DNA of 64,000 bases, from contig BTPG01000008.1 in NCBI GenBank assembly GCA_036245525.1, positions 27,309,568 through 27,373,567 of the forward strand. The letters run 5' to 3'. Source of the stretch: Semisulcospira habei (lineage: Eukaryota > Mollusca > Gastropoda > Semisulcospiridae). The notes beneath the pieces are model-generated. The model had not been told where the DNA came from, did not search any database, and worked only from the letters and a program-made list of their open reading frames with translations. Below, one piece after another: positions 11,957-22,570 of this stretch; positions within the stretch are counted from its first letter, which is position 1, and each line of letters begins with the position of its first letter. The position numbers and the translations under genes are program-made.

Positions 11957-12127
11957 CAAACCGCCTTCTGTTCCCTTACTTACGGTAACCCACACCTCAC
12001 TATTTTCCCTCGGCTAAATGGATTTTCCTTTACTGCACACCTTTGTCCAAACAGAGATACACTCACCGGATGGTGTCGTCTTTCCTCCTAGCGAACCTAC
12101 CCACCTCCGTAACTCGAACCCCAGCTG

Positions 12128-12232
12128 GCAAAAGGCCATCGGGCCGACGTCGGTCGCATTTGGCCCTCGCACGGTCGTGCGCGGGCCAACTGCGGCCGAC
12201 GTCGTCCCGATGATCTTTTGCCTGCTGGGGAA
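12128..12232. repeat. Family E GC-rich hairpin
   Basis: AAAAGGCCATCGGGCCGACG and complement ending GATCTTTTGCCTGCTGGG. Confidence 0.85.
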
Positions 12233-12401
12233 GCGTGTATCTCCGCGAGGGAAAGTTGGCTAGCATTGTACATGGAGAAACGTTCCCCAAGGACAGATTT
12301 TACATTTTCCGCCAGAACAAACCATGCAAGTCACAAAAACCGCAGGCTGAAACCACGACAGCTTCACCCGAGGAGCAGAAGCAAATGGGACAGCTGCCTG
12401 T

Positions 12402-12466
12402 CAGCAAGAAGCATAGATTCTCGTAAGCCCTGCGGCTGCTCGCGCTTACGAGGTCTGCACTTTTGG
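12402..12466. repeat. Family B hairpin, diverged
   Basis: AGCATAGATTCTCGTAAGCC and CGCTTACGAGGTCTGC. The CGTAAG change is mirrored as CTTACG. Confidence 0.75.
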
Positions 12467-12527
12467 CATATAGAGGGTTATGTGCTGAGGTCCTGCATAC
12501 AAATGTGGCCGATTCCAACCCAGTACG

Positions 12528-12590
12528 AAACGATAGATTTTCGTGGGCTCCTGCATCCGTTTGGGGCCCATGAAAATCTATGCTTTTGCA
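12528..12590. repeat. Family B hairpin, diverged
   Basis: ATAGATTTTCGTGGGCTCCT and GGGCCCATGAAAATCTATG. Confidence 0.8.
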
Positions 12591-13020
12591 GATGAAAAGG
12601 TTGTGGGTGAGAGACTGCATATTAAATGAAAATTCCAGTCCCAAACAGCCGTTCCTGTGGTTTTGTTATCGTGAAGAGGTGGGCCCCAAAGACCAGGCCT
12701 GCTTGCAATTCTTGGGTTGCTGTAATTTTAGCGTCAGCCTGACTAGGCGATCTCCTTTCTTTGTGGAGCTCAGAGGTAAAGACTAAATCCAGACCGAAAA
12801 TATGACAGCGTGCCAAGCATGTAAAACGCTAAGAAAGCATGTAAAACGCTAAGAAAATTTCAACTAAAAAGAAACACTCGTTGAAACTAAGTTACAACAC
12901 TTAAAAAAAAAAAAAGTTCATTCTAAGCGTTTCTTTAACCTGTTACTTCCAAAGGATGCAATTATACATATATATTTTTAAGATATCCTCAGAGGTCAAC
13001 ATGATATTTCTAGACGGTCA

Positions 13021-13117
13021 GATTGACCATGATAGTTCAAGGGTGGTGTCAGAATAGCTTGGCGCCTACAGGCGCCACGCTATTCTGACAACACCCTTGA
13101 ACTATATTGGTCAATCC
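13021..13117. repeat. Family A hairpin
   Basis: GATTGACCATGATAGTTCAA pairs with TTGAACTATATTGGTCAATC. TGTCAGAATAGC is mirrored as GCTATTCTGACA. Confidence 0.9.
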
Positions 13118-13147
13118 ACATCCAGCCGTGGCGTGTCAGGTAAAGAA

Positions 13148-13216
13148 ACACGCTTAGAAAGGACAATCACAACACAAATTGTGTTGTAATTGACTTTTTT
13201 AAGCGTGTTTCTTTTG
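13148..13216. repeat. Family G hairpin, short form
   Basis: AAACACGCTTAGAAAGGAC and a CTTTTTTAAGCGTGTTT complement around ACAACACAAATTGTGTTGT. Confidence 0.88.
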
Positions 13217-13331
13217 TCTGTCGGAATTTTTTTTCTAGACGTAAAGACGACGGAAAGATTGTTGGAATCGTTTCATGTACACACCCGTCAGTCAGCTTCT
13301 GACTCGGGTCATCGTAAACACCGTAAACTAG

Positions 13332-13432
13332 TAGGTAAAAGACCCGCGGGCCGACGACAGCCGGAGTGGGCCCGGGCACAAACGTGCGCGGACCCACTGC
13401 GGCTGACGTCGGCCCGAGGACCTTTGATCCTG
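13332..13432. repeat. Family E GC-rich hairpin
   Basis: AAAGACCCGCGGGCCGACGA and a complement ending CGGCCCGAGGACCTTTGATC. Confidence 0.85.
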
Positions 13433-13619
13433 GAAAAAAGGTGTTTTTATACCACGGTGCCCGAAGTTCCAACGTTCTTTTGCTCCTGTTTTGTAGCCTC
13501 AGCAACACTAGTACACACACACACAAACCCTTACAAATCTAGCAAGTTGGGCAGAGTGCATGGACAGACTCAAATACTTTTTTTTTCAGTTTAAAACAAA
13601 AGGTTTTCATCGGCATTCG

Positions 13620-13986
13620 TTTAAAGGCCCACTACCGCCGTAACTGTTCAACTATGCACTTTTGTTACAGATGGTTATGAAACACTACACACAGGTATAG
13701 TTACTTATGGTTTATTTAGACACAGGACAATCCAGTTCAGCACAGATCGTCTTAATATCAAGGAACCTGACAATGACTCCACTCCGTTCTATAAATACAA
13801 TCGAGAAACCGCTAAAAATAGATTGACACGCTAACGGGTGCGCAGAATAAATAAGCTCGACTACGCGTGTGTGTTTGCTGCGTGTCCAAACTGCTGTTAA
13901 GGTTCATTAATTGTGTCGACAAGGCATAATGAACACAAGTGGTGCTGAAATGTGTCTTTGGATTTTCGCGTAATGGTACTTTAAAC
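13620..13986 (-). repeat. R repeat, copy 2 (inverted)
   Basis: Reverse-complement homologue of 11158-11540, bounded by TTTAAAGGCCC and GTACTTTAAAC. The pair could form a large imperfect stem about 2.1 kb apart. Confidence 0.88.
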
Positions 13987-13995
13987 TAAAGTCTA

Positions 13996-14110
13996 ATGTG
14001 TGCTGGTCTGTGCTTTTGGCCAATTGGACCTTAAGCTTAAAAACTTTAAGGTCTGTTTTGCGCTTTAGAGCCAAGAGGCAAAACGCTAAGTTTCAAAATT
14101 ACAGAGCAAC
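13996..14110. repeat. Family C element, diverged
   Basis: TGTGTGCTGGTCTGTGCTTT at the left and AAAATTACAGAGCAACACAC at the right, with a longer decayed interior. Confidence 0.65.
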
Positions 14111-14301
14111 ACACTCATTATTAATTATAGTTGTTTTTATTTTTAATTTTAATTTGTGCCTGTGCTGTGATTTTGTTTTAACCCTCAGATAAGACGACGA
14201 TGATTTTTTTAACCCGTTCATTGCCAGCTTTGCAATCATCGTTGATTCAGCACCAAAAAAGGCCCATGCTGTCCCAGGAACATGGATTCAAACTGGTGTC
14301 G

Positions 14302-14366
14302 GCAAGAGGTGTAGATCCTCATGAGCCCCCGTGAACGCGGGGCTCATGAGGATCCAAACCTGTGCA
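14302..14366. repeat. Family B hairpin
   Basis: GTAGATCCTCATGAGCCCCC and complement, inside a longer element starting TTAACCCGTTCATTGCC at 14209. Confidence 0.85.
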
Positions 14367-14477
14367 GTTGGTTGGCGTTCAGATAAGTTTCAGGGGGCAC
14401 TTAACTGCCATTAATGATGATGATGTGCTGAAACAAAACGTGAGCCGCTCGGCTCAGAACTAAGCAGAGCACACACT

Positions 14478-14607
14478 CGCCTGTCATGCCGCACATTTTT
14501 TTTTAACTCATTCGAGACGTGCTTCAATTCGGATACGCGGCGTGAAGCCGCGTATCCGAATTGAAGCACGTCTCGAATGAGTTAAAAAATGTGCGGCATG
14601 ACAGGCG
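14478..14607. repeat. Family D element inside a larger palindrome
   Basis: The D element proper is TTAA to TTAA at 14503-14585. The outside flanks CGCCTGTCATGCCGCACA and TGTGCGGCATGACAGGCG are also exact complements, giving a 130-bp near-perfect palindrome. A third, partial D arm follows to 14640. Confidence 0.93.
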
Positions 14608-14784
14608 CGAATCCGAATGCAGCGCGTCTCGAATGCTTTAACAAAGCGTTCTCGTGTATGTTTTCGGCAGGAAATGTGTCTGGACATTTTGTCTCGACTT
14701 TCAGTTATTGCACGCGTCGGAGGCGTTAGCGTTGTCTAGCCATAATAATCGTTCTTCCGTCCGCTGTATCATCATTATGTGCAT

Positions 14785-14852
14785 GCAGGTCTGTGATATG
14801 GACCGTCTGGGATCAGCCGTAAGGTCCAGAAGCACAGACCAACTTGCATATC
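14785..14852. repeat. Family C hairpin, diverged
   Basis: TGCAGGTCTGTGATATGGAC with a GGTCCAGAAGCACAGACC right arm. Confidence 0.75.
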
Positions 14853-15116
14853 AGGCATATCAACAGACGAGCATTGTCTGTAGTCAATGAGTGATGTTTT
14901 GGTTGTGATTGACTTTGGTCGGGGTGTACGACCTCAGTGTCTGTATTTTTTCCATGCGTAATTTGTAATGTGCAATTCCTGACCTTTAGTTGTTGTTATT
15001 ACAAAAAAATTTTTAATCTTTGATATTTTGTCCTGACAGCATAAAAAATTATAGTGTCCGAGATTCTTGTTTGGTCTCTTTCGCGATGTCCAGTCCAAAA
15101 AGGTGAATGCCAAGCA

Positions 15117-15118
<2 letters not shown>

Positions 15119-15147
<29 letters not shown>
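15119..15147. repeat. Poly(A) run
   Basis: About 28 A, adjacent to the family G element that begins with the CAAGCATGTAA motif. Confidence 0.9.
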
Positions 15148-15151
<4 letters not shown>

Positions 15152-15162
15152 GGAGAAACGGA

Positions 15163-15489
15163 GAAAGAAACACGCTTTGAAAAGAAATTGCAACACAATT
15201 TATTAATATTTGCACTCACGTTTTCAAAAGAGACAAACAAACAAGTATACAATTCAGTCGCTACTTGTAATCGAAGAAGCAAAGTCACTTCTTCTTTCTC
15301 TTCTTCTTCGCTGACAAGATAAATAGCCACAGAATTGAACACTTGTTTGTTTGTCTATTTTTAAAAACAACAACAACAACAACAAACAAACAAACAAAAA
15401 ACCACACACACACCAAAAAACAAACGTATCAGTATCAATAAATTGTGTTGTAATTGGCTTTTCTAAGCGTGTTTCTTTCTCCGTTGTGT
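15163..15489. repeat. Family G long palindromic element, decayed
   Basis: GGAGAAAGAAACACGCTTTG at the left and CTAAGCGTGTTTCTTTCTCC at the right. Inner pairs include ACAACACAATTTATT/AATAAATTGTGTTGT and GACAAACAAACAAG/CTTGTTTGTTTGTC. It has the same architecture as 52947-53318. Confidence 0.85.
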
Positions 15490-15785
15490 TCTTCTCTGTT
15501 TTGCGAAGGGTTATTTTGTTTGTTACGTTGTATTGTGTTCGATTCGGTTTGGATTCCTTTTCCACTGGGTCGTCTTCTTTCAGACAGAAACGGCATGCAA
15601 CCTTACATTTTCACTGCCAATAATGATTGATTCCAGCGGAGCACGCGTCATTCATTTCAGCCGACACGCTTTACCGTTGTCTTCTGTCAGCGTTTTTAGG
15701 TCAATGGATCCACACTGCGGACTTTGAAACCCTGTGTGAACGCGAAATAGAGGGGGGGGGGGGGGGTGTCTTGCAATTCTACATA

Positions 15786-15855
15786 TGTGTGCTGGTGTGT
15801 GATTTTGCATCTTACGGCCGTAGGCCGTAAGATCCAAAATCGCAGACCAGCACAC
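15786..15855. repeat. Family C hairpin
   Basis: GTGTGCTGGTGTGTGATTTT and its complement; the core is CTTACGGCCGTAGGCCGTAAG. Confidence 0.9.
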
Positions 15856-16029
15856 GGTTGACGATCGAACGGCACTTGAAATTGGATCTGAGCGGGATTA
15901 TCCTGTCAGTCATTCTTCCGTGCAGTCAAGGTTTTCAGAGCGTTATCTTCTCCGAGGTGCAAACGATTTTATGCGGCATTTGCGCGTCTTGTTGCCGCGT
16001 ATCGTATGCGGCCCGTTTCAGTGTGCGTT

Positions 16030-16245
16030 TTAAAATCATAGTGCCCGAGGTACGAAATACCCACATTTTGGAGTTATCCTCCGAGGACAGCATTACAATT
16101 CAGGAGACAGATCGACCATGATAGTTCAAGGGTGGTGGCAGAATAGCTTGGCGCCTAAAGGCGCCAAGCTATTCTGCCACCACCCTTGAACTATCATGGT
16201 CGAGCCATATCTTGCTGTTAGTGTGTCGCGGGCAGAATGAGTTAA
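16030..16245. repeat. Family A element subtype III (full)
   Basis: GTGCCCGAGGTACGAAATAC at the left, GCAGAATGAGTTAA at the right, and a perfect hairpin about 16110-16203 with GTGGCAG mirrored as CTGCCAC. Siblings are at 34890 and 39301. Confidence 0.9.
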
Positions 16246-16360
16246 CGCGTTTTGCCTGAACCCCCTCACTGCCGAGTAAACGTGAACACCGACCCAACTG
16301 CCTGAGACGTCAGTGTAGAGTGTATGACTATACCAAGTAATGAAGGCTGGTCCCTTTCCA

Positions 16361-16391
16361 CAAGAGCTCATGAGAATCTATGCCTCTTGCT
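16361..16391. repeat. Family B half-hairpin
   Basis: Only the right arm GCTCATGAGAATCTATGCCT is present. Confidence 0.75.
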
Positions 16392-16611
16392 GATAGAAGG
16401 GTATGGCTATGACACGTAGTTTTCTTCTTCGTTCCCTGGTTGTCGTTTGCTGGCATTGTGCTGGAGATTGGACTAACCACACCGCGTATGTTTCAGTGTC
16501 AAATGTCAAAGCCCTGTTTTTGTATTATCGTTACACAGAGTCGTTTTCTTTGAAATGTCCTACCTTACTTCTAGACGCTATGTCATAATTGTATTCGATT
16601 GTGGGGAAGTC

Positions 16612-16760
<149 letters not shown>

Positions 16761-19144
16761 GAAACTTTATTTATCAAGGATTGAGATGTTAGGCGCACAG
16801 GCCTTTCTTCCAATCTGTCCTTGCTACATCTACTGACATATAATAACAGGCAAAGCTACATTACACTCATAAACAACATCGAAAGTAATGCGAATTACAA
16901 CAACACTACAAACAGCAACAATTATTTAACAAAACGCACAGGTACCCATACGAAGATTTTAGCACGTGTCATAATATCCGTTTGCGGGAGCCCTCCCCAG
17001 ACACTCCCACCCGGGGGGCACGCAAGTATACTTTCACTCGAATGACATGCTAAGCACATCGTTTGAATAAACTGTGCACCGGCACTGCATCCCCTGACCA
17101 GGTCTATACGGGAAGCACCCCCCACAAACGGCACGTGAACGCAAATGGTATGATAAAAAATAATAGTTGCATAAAAAGAAATTAAAATATATTATGTTTT
17201 GACAACATGAGATAATTAAATTTACGTTGCCTTGGATAAGTGCTTGTACAGTTTTGCTTTAAACGCAGCTAGGGAATTAACTTGTAGTAAATGCAGAGGA
17301 AGAGAATTCCACTGGAAACCACCTGAGTATGACAAACTGGATTTATACAAATCAATGCGGGGCCGTTTTATGCTCAGGTTGCTCCGAGAGGTGCTGTATC
17401 TCTTCTCAGTAAGAGTAAAGAGTTCCGATAAGTAGCCGGGGGCCTTACCGTTTAGAGCTTTGTGCACTAGTACGCACTTGTTAAATACTAAGTGTTTGTC
17501 AAGAGGAAGGAGTCCAGCTGCCTCAAGCCTCACCTCAGTGGGTAGAGATGAGCTAGGAATAATAAGTTTGGCTGCTCTCCTGTATAGCGAATTTATTTTC
17601 TTGAACTGGACCTCGCTGCAGCCATCCCAAACTGTTGTGGCATATTCAATGTGGGGCTTGATGTATCCATTAAAAAATAGTTACGCGTGTTCAGATTAAT
17701 GACCGCTTTCAGTTTAGACAGTAAAAATAATTTCTTTGAAATTGTCTTTCCGATGTGTATGAGATGAGGCTGCCAACTAAGTTGGTTATCTACAATTACC
17801 CCTAGTAAACGGTGCTGTTCTACTTGCTCTATGGGGACAGCTTCGAATGAGAGGTTTAGAGGCGCGGGTTGCAGCTGGTGTTTCTGACGTGTTGTGACTA
17901 GCATGCTTTTAGTTTTAGCTGGATTGACTATCATTCTATTTCTACTGCACCATTCAGATACTAAGTGTAGGCTCTGCTGGAGGCTGTTGGTTATCAGCTA
18001 CTGTTTTACCGGATGCATGTAGCGTCGAATCGTTAGCAAACATGTCACACTCAGCACTAGCACATGTGATGTGTAGTGGTAAATCATTAATAAAGATACA
18101 GAATAACAATGGGCCCAGAACCGAACCCTGAGGAACACCAAGTTTTACCTTACCCTCTGTGGAATAGTTACCATTTACATAGACGGCTTGTGTTCTCGCA
18201 GAAAGATAAGACTTAAAGAATGAAAGGGCTGACGGGCTGTTGTTGTTGAAATAAACATTAAGTTTCCTCAGCAAAATTTCAGGATTTATCAGATCGAACG
18301 CTTTTTTTCAGGTCCAAGAATACCGTGCCAGTCATTTTGTTATTGTTGATGTTTTCTAGCCGTGAATCAACCATACGTACTAATGCTGAGTGGCATGAGT
18401 GTTTGGGTCTAAACCCGGACTGGAACTTATTTAACAAGGACCGTTCGTCGAGGTACTGGAGGAGATGCTTTTGAATATGCTTCTCAAGTGGCTTTGATAA
18501 AACAGACAGAAGAGAAATGGGACGAAGGTTATTTACATCAGTAGTATCTTTGGTCTTGGGCGTATAGGAACAACTTTTGCTTTTTTAAACGCCACAGGAA
18601 AAGTCTTAAACTGTATACATAAGTTAAAAATGTAAGTGAGGGGTTCAACAATATAAGGCAGTGATATGTGGAGTATATAACCATTTATACCGTCCACACC
18701 AGCTGATGTCTTGTTTTTAAGGCACGTTATATAACGCCCGACTTCGTGAACAGCATCGGACGATAATCGTTCCTGGCAAAACATGGACAGTTGATCCGAT
18801 ATTACATACGCTGACGGATCAGGGCTGTTGGAAGTAAGTAGCTGTTCTGGAGCTGAGAGAAAGCAATTGTTTATGCTTTCCGCAGAGAATTCGTGTGGAA
18901 TGATATGAGTCTGCCTGCGCGTGTTGCTTGTTAGAGTGTTCAAAGCAGTCCAAACAGAAGCAGGAGATTTTTCGTTCTCAATTGTCTTTTCAACAAATGA
19001 CTTTTGAGCTTCTCGAACTAAGTACTTAACTTTGTTACGCAAACGTTTAAACTCAGGGAAGTTCTTTTCTCGTTTAGCGGTGTTTCGTGCCTCCATAGTT
19101 TGTTTGATTTCCTCCGTTATCCAGGAGGGAGGCTCGCGGCGTCG

Positions 19145-19146
<2 letters not shown>
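16761..19146 (-). pseudogene. CR1-like LINE, reverse transcriptase remnant
   Basis: Read on the minus strand, 19146 to 17222 holds successive open pieces of a CR1/Jockey-type reverse transcriptase separated by frameshifts. In order: PSWITEEIKQTMEARN; SAGVDGINGYILHISLPYI; LGVPQGSVLGPLLFCIFIND; and the catalytic region, which reads FAND where active enzymes have F(A/V)DD, so one metal-binding Asp is gone. A C-terminal part contains KTKSMLVTTR and FNKCVLVHKALNGKAPGYL. The endonuclease domain is missing. The 3' UTR ends GATAAATAAAGTTTC plus (AGTC)n. (GA)n lies at both borders. Confidence 0.9.

Positions 19147-19234
<88 letters not shown>
19147..19234. repeat. (GA)n microsatellite
   Basis: About 44 GA units at the truncated 5' border of the LINE, followed by a G-rich tract to 19258. 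Confidence 0.98.
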
Positions 19235-19237
<3 letters not shown>

Positions 19238-19470
19238 AGTGGGGTGGGGGGGGGGGGGCAGTGCGAATATTGTGTGCTGTTTTTGACTGGTCGGTTTCGC
19301 CACAAGTGTGAGATGTTTTGCGGCACAGAGTCTGCAGAGCTACGGCACAATAAAAGTTATAAAAAATAAGACTCCCCTACACAAATAATGTGTGGTTTGG
19401 TCACAAGTACATCTAAAGAAGGAGAATAGTTGTGTTGTGCCTGAACTAATATTTGCTTTTTTTTCCCCAG

Positions 19471-19515
19471 ACACAGCCAGGGATGGTTCCAAGAAGAAAG
19501 AAAAGCACAAACATG
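19471..19515 (+). CDS. BAHCC1: BAHCC1-like exon 5, 45-base micro-exon
   Basis: A polypyrimidine tract and CCCCAG precede it and GTAAGT follows. It encodes DTARDGSKKKEKHKH, a lysine/histidine-rich linker. Entry and exit are both phase 1, so it could be a cassette exon. It is supported by its splice sites, by the phase fit and by being entirely open; similarity alone would not identify so short an exon. Confidence 0.78.
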
Positions 19516-19629
19516 GTAAGTTCATGCTAGTGTTCTGAAGTAAAAGGTGTCACGCCGGTCGTTTGTTTTTCTTCTCACACGCCAACACTCATAATACTCT
19601 TTGTTGTGTATACTCGTTCTCATGACTTA

Positions 19630-19852
19630 AGCCTTATCATTCGGAATACACCAGAGTGTGAAATAAGTTTGACCAAAATAGTTCAAAGGTAGTGCCAGAA
19701 TAGCTTGGCTCCTTTAGGCGCCAAGCTATTCTGGCACCACCCTTGAACTAAAGCCATTAGTCTCTATCCTTATCTGTAAGTACTATAATGTAGCTTGCAT
19801 ATGGCAGTGTACAAATTTGAAGCTTTTAGCCTCGGTATAATATGGGTTAAGA
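19630..19852. repeat. Family A element subtype I (full)
   Basis: Nearly identical in layout to 133-358, with the hairpin about 19678-19749. Confidence 0.9.
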
Positions 19853-19977
19853 ACGTAGATACATGTATTAATATGGTGTATTAGATACGTCTTTTACGAT
19901 TCTTGGATTTTCTTTGTTTCAACCAGGAAAAATCAGCTGTGGCATTTTAAATGTGCTGCTTGCAACGGCGTTGAGTC

Positions 19978-20077
19978 AAACTAATGACTACACTTACACT
20001 TTTACCGGTAAAAAAGACAATCTCCTCAAACTAATGACTACACTTACACTTTTATCTGTAAAAAAGACGATCTCCTC
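19978..20077. repeat. 50-bp direct tandem duplication
   Basis: The unit begins AAACTAATGACTACACTTAC and occurs twice with a few differences, about 40 bases upstream of exon 6. Confidence 0.92.
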
Positions 20078-20113
20078 AATACGTGTGCACCCAGAATTTG
20101 TTTCGCTTTTCAG

Positions 20114-20212
20114 GCAACCTCTTCGCCAACTTGGAGAGTACTTTCGGGGAATCCTACAGCAAGAAAAAAAGCAAGAAAGAGTCGGAGATTCCAGCCACAG
20201 CGACGACGTCCG
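20114..20212 (+). CDS. BAHCC1: BAHCC1-like exon 6
   Basis: TTTTCAG acceptor and GTATGT donor, phase 1 to phase 1. Encodes GNLFANLESTFGESYSKKKS then KKESEIPATATTS. The order is a hydrophobic motif followed by a lysine cluster. Another reading frame over the same DNA is also open but carries no recognisable motif. Confidence 0.84.
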
Positions 20213-20247
20213 GTATGTCCGTTAGGGCTTTTTCAGTTACTATCACA

Positions 20248-20350
20248 TACTGATGAGCAAAAAGAAATGCGACATTTTTGGAATCATCGGAAACACTAAA
20301 GTGTTTTCAATGATTCTTAAAATGGCCCATTTCTTTTGCTCGTGAGTATG
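20248..20350. repeat. Hairpin O (GCAAAAGAAATG)
   Basis: TGAGCAAAAAGAAATG pairs with CATTTCTTTTGCTC, with inner GGAATCATCGGAAACACT against AGTGTTTTCAATGATTC. Single copy in this window. Confidence 0.82.
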
Positions 20351-20854
20351 TAAGACATGATCAGAATGTCATAATTTATTTGTCCACAAATTTATCAGTG
20401 ACAAGAGAAATTGAGCAAATTTGACTCCATCTTAAATAAATAATATAGTGTCCCAGATAGTTTAGGTCACATTAAATTTTGCACCCATGATGGAATGAAA
20501 AGTATGACGAAGCAGGGAAAACTTTGCTTTCATCTCTACGTCACACGACCAATACCGTAACTTAGCGCAAACCGTACCATGTGACCTCGCTACAAAAAAA
20601 AAAACTTGTAGCGACTAATGGCAGACTTTTTATAGCCTTCTTTCTGACGTTCTAAAGTAAACATTACTTAGTGTTGTTCGAAACAACACACTACTCGAGA
20701 CGGCAACGTCATGACAGATTTTTAAATTACGTCATAAGTCTATTATGTATACATGTACATTCCTTTGACATCAGTCATGTCTGGCGTGATCCAGATCGAA
20801 AGATTTCTTCCTGATTTGTTTTATGAAGATAGTGAAGGAATGGAAACAAATACG

Positions 20855-20979
20855 TTATTAGTAGCAGGGGTTTGCTAAACGGACCCTTGTAGGCCTTAGT
20901 GAGGTCAAAGAAACCATTGTACCCCTCAGGCCTTCTGCCTACAAGGGTCCGTGTAGCAAACCTCTGCTACCAATAACTT
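20855..20979. repeat. Hairpin K (GTAGCAGGGGTTTGCTA)
   Basis: TTATTAGTAGCAGGGGTTTG and complement, inner GGACCCTTGTAGGC/GCCTACAAGGGTCC, with a loop of about 50 bases. Single copy here. Confidence 0.9.
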
Positions 20980-21007
20980 ATATTATAGTACTAGATACTA
21001 TTTTCAG

Positions 21008-21208
21008 CTTTTCCCCACGTAGCCACAACTATCTCTCCGTCGACCTTGGAGTCTGGCCTGAACATCCTGGCCAAGTTCGCCACGTCAGCCCTCACTACGT
21101 CATCCTTCCCGGGCATCAAACGCAAGGCCGAGGACTCTGCGTGGGACCATGGATCCGCGGACGCCCACGGGTCGGGCAGCCCTCATTCGCCCACCAGTAA
21201 GAGGAGAG
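21008..21208 (+). CDS. BAHCC1: BAHCC1-like exon 7
   Basis: TTTTCAG acceptor and GTGAGG donor, phase 1 to phase 1, 201 bases. It encodes a segment with LESGLNILAKFATSALTTSS, a basic FPGIKRKAED motif and a Ser/His-rich end (HGSGSPHSPTSKRR). A family D hairpin element begins 26 bases after the donor. Confidence 0.87.
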
Positions 21209-21233
21209 GTGAGGACAGAGCACTAAATGTTTA

Positions 21234-21332
21234 TTAACTCATTCGAGACGCGCCGCATCCGGATACGCGACATAGAGCCGGCATGAAGCCGCACATCCGG
21301 ATGCAGCGCACCTCCAATGGCCAATGCATTAA
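21234..21332. repeat. Family D element
   Basis: TTAACTCATTCGAGACGCG to a TTAA shared with the B element at 21329. It lies 26 bases after the exon 7 donor. Confidence 0.82.
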
Positions 21333-21541
21333 CCTCTTCCCTGTACGTGCATTTTTGTTTCAGAAAAATTTGTTCGTTTAACGACCAAAAGCCAAAACCG
21401 TCTAAGAAACATGGATAGAAAAATTGGTATTAGCAAGAGGCATAGATCCTCATGAGCCCCCGCAGTCGCGGGATCTCATGACGATCTATGTCTCTTGCAG
21501 TTGGATTCTTCTTCACTTTTTCTCGGCAATGAAGGGGTTAA
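21329..21541. repeat. Family B element (full)
   Basis: TTAACCTCTTCC to GAAGGGGTTAA, with the hairpin at 21433-21498. Confidence 0.88.
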
Positions 21542-21672
21542 TAGTATTTGTGTTGTTGCTTTTGTTGTGTTGAGTGCCTTTTGCTTTGTTTGAGGTCTCT
21601 TTTTGTAATTATCTTGTCTTGCTCTGCAGAGACCAACTTTAAATTATCTGTTGACGTCATCTCTTTTTACAG

Positions 21673-21777
21673 AATCTGACACAGACAACAGTGACACAGC
21701 CAACGGCACGTGCGTCAAGAAACGAAAGCCCGGACGTCCTCGCAAGTGTGACCAGACCAAAAACACCGGCTTTACAG
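21673..21777 (+). CDS. BAHCC1: BAHCC1-like exon 8, second AT-hook
   Basis: TTTTTACAG acceptor and GTAGGA donor, phase 1 to phase 1. An acidic/threonine start (ESDTDNSDTANG) leads into VKKRKPGRPRKCDQTKNT. KPGRPRK is an AT-hook core. Confidence 0.88.
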
Positions 21778-21821
21778 GTAGGACAAAGACTTGACTTTTA
21801 AACCCTGACGTGATAGTAAGT

Positions 21822-21975
21822 TATCGCGTGTTTGTCCAGGCTTTTAACTCATTCGCGGCCAGCCGCATCCGGATGCGCGGCTTATGCGCGCATCTGGATG
21901 CGGCTGGCCACAAATGAGTTAATCCATGTTTTCGTTGAAACACGTGTAATTTTGACCTACTTATGATTACAGAAC
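21822..21975. repeat. Family J half-element split by a D insertion
   Basis: ATCGCGTGTTTGTCCAGGCT continues, after the D element, as TCCATGTTTTCG and TTTGACCTACTTATGATTAC. This is the same order as in the J copy at 513-672. Confidence 0.9.
21844..21922. mobile_element. Family D element inserted at TTAA within J
   Basis: TTAACTCATTCGCGGCCAGC to GTGGCC...GAGTTAA-like complement. TTAA is duplicated at 21844-21847 and 21919-21922. Arm changes (GCGGCCAGC) are mirrored. Confidence 0.93.
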
Positions 21976-22504
21976 GTCTGTTACATTTCCGGCTTATGCG
22001 AGGCCACCTGCCAGAGGTTAATGACTGCGATAATTCCAAAGTAGTGCCTGATTAGCATGTCGCCTCGAGAGATTTCTGAGGAACAATCCGTTATCCCGTC
22101 TCTACCTCCTGCAAGAGACACAAATTCACATAAACTCCTGTGAGAATCCAAGTTGACCAAGTTCTGTTCCATATTTTCCATCTCTCAGCAAGCGACACGA
22201 GCATGTGAGCTTAAATCGGCCATTGAACTAAAATGATAACTAGATGTAAATCGGTATTTTCTTTTCCTTTTTGTATGAAAGACGTCACTCCTGCTTTAAT
22301 GGGCTTTAACATTTATTTCTGCACCGTCATGGAATGACAAGTAGGACGAAGCGGGGATAATGGCTCATGAGCCGCTTGATTTCCTGTACAAGATGGACAG
22401 GCTGTCAATAGATCAACAAGATTGCGCCCAACTTTATCTCTCTGACCCTAATAAGTCGGTCTCTTGGAGCCGGCGTAACACCCTCAGTTTGAGTAGGCAA
22501 GTCA

Positions 22505-22570
22505 GCAAGTGGCATAGATTCACATCAGCCCCTGCGACTGCAGGGGCTGATGTGAATCTATGCCACTTGC
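22505..22570. repeat. Family B hairpin, strongly covarying variant
   Basis: AAGTGGCATAGATTCACATC with the exact complement GATGTGAATCTATGCCACTT. Three departures from consensus are all mirrored. Confidence 0.95.
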
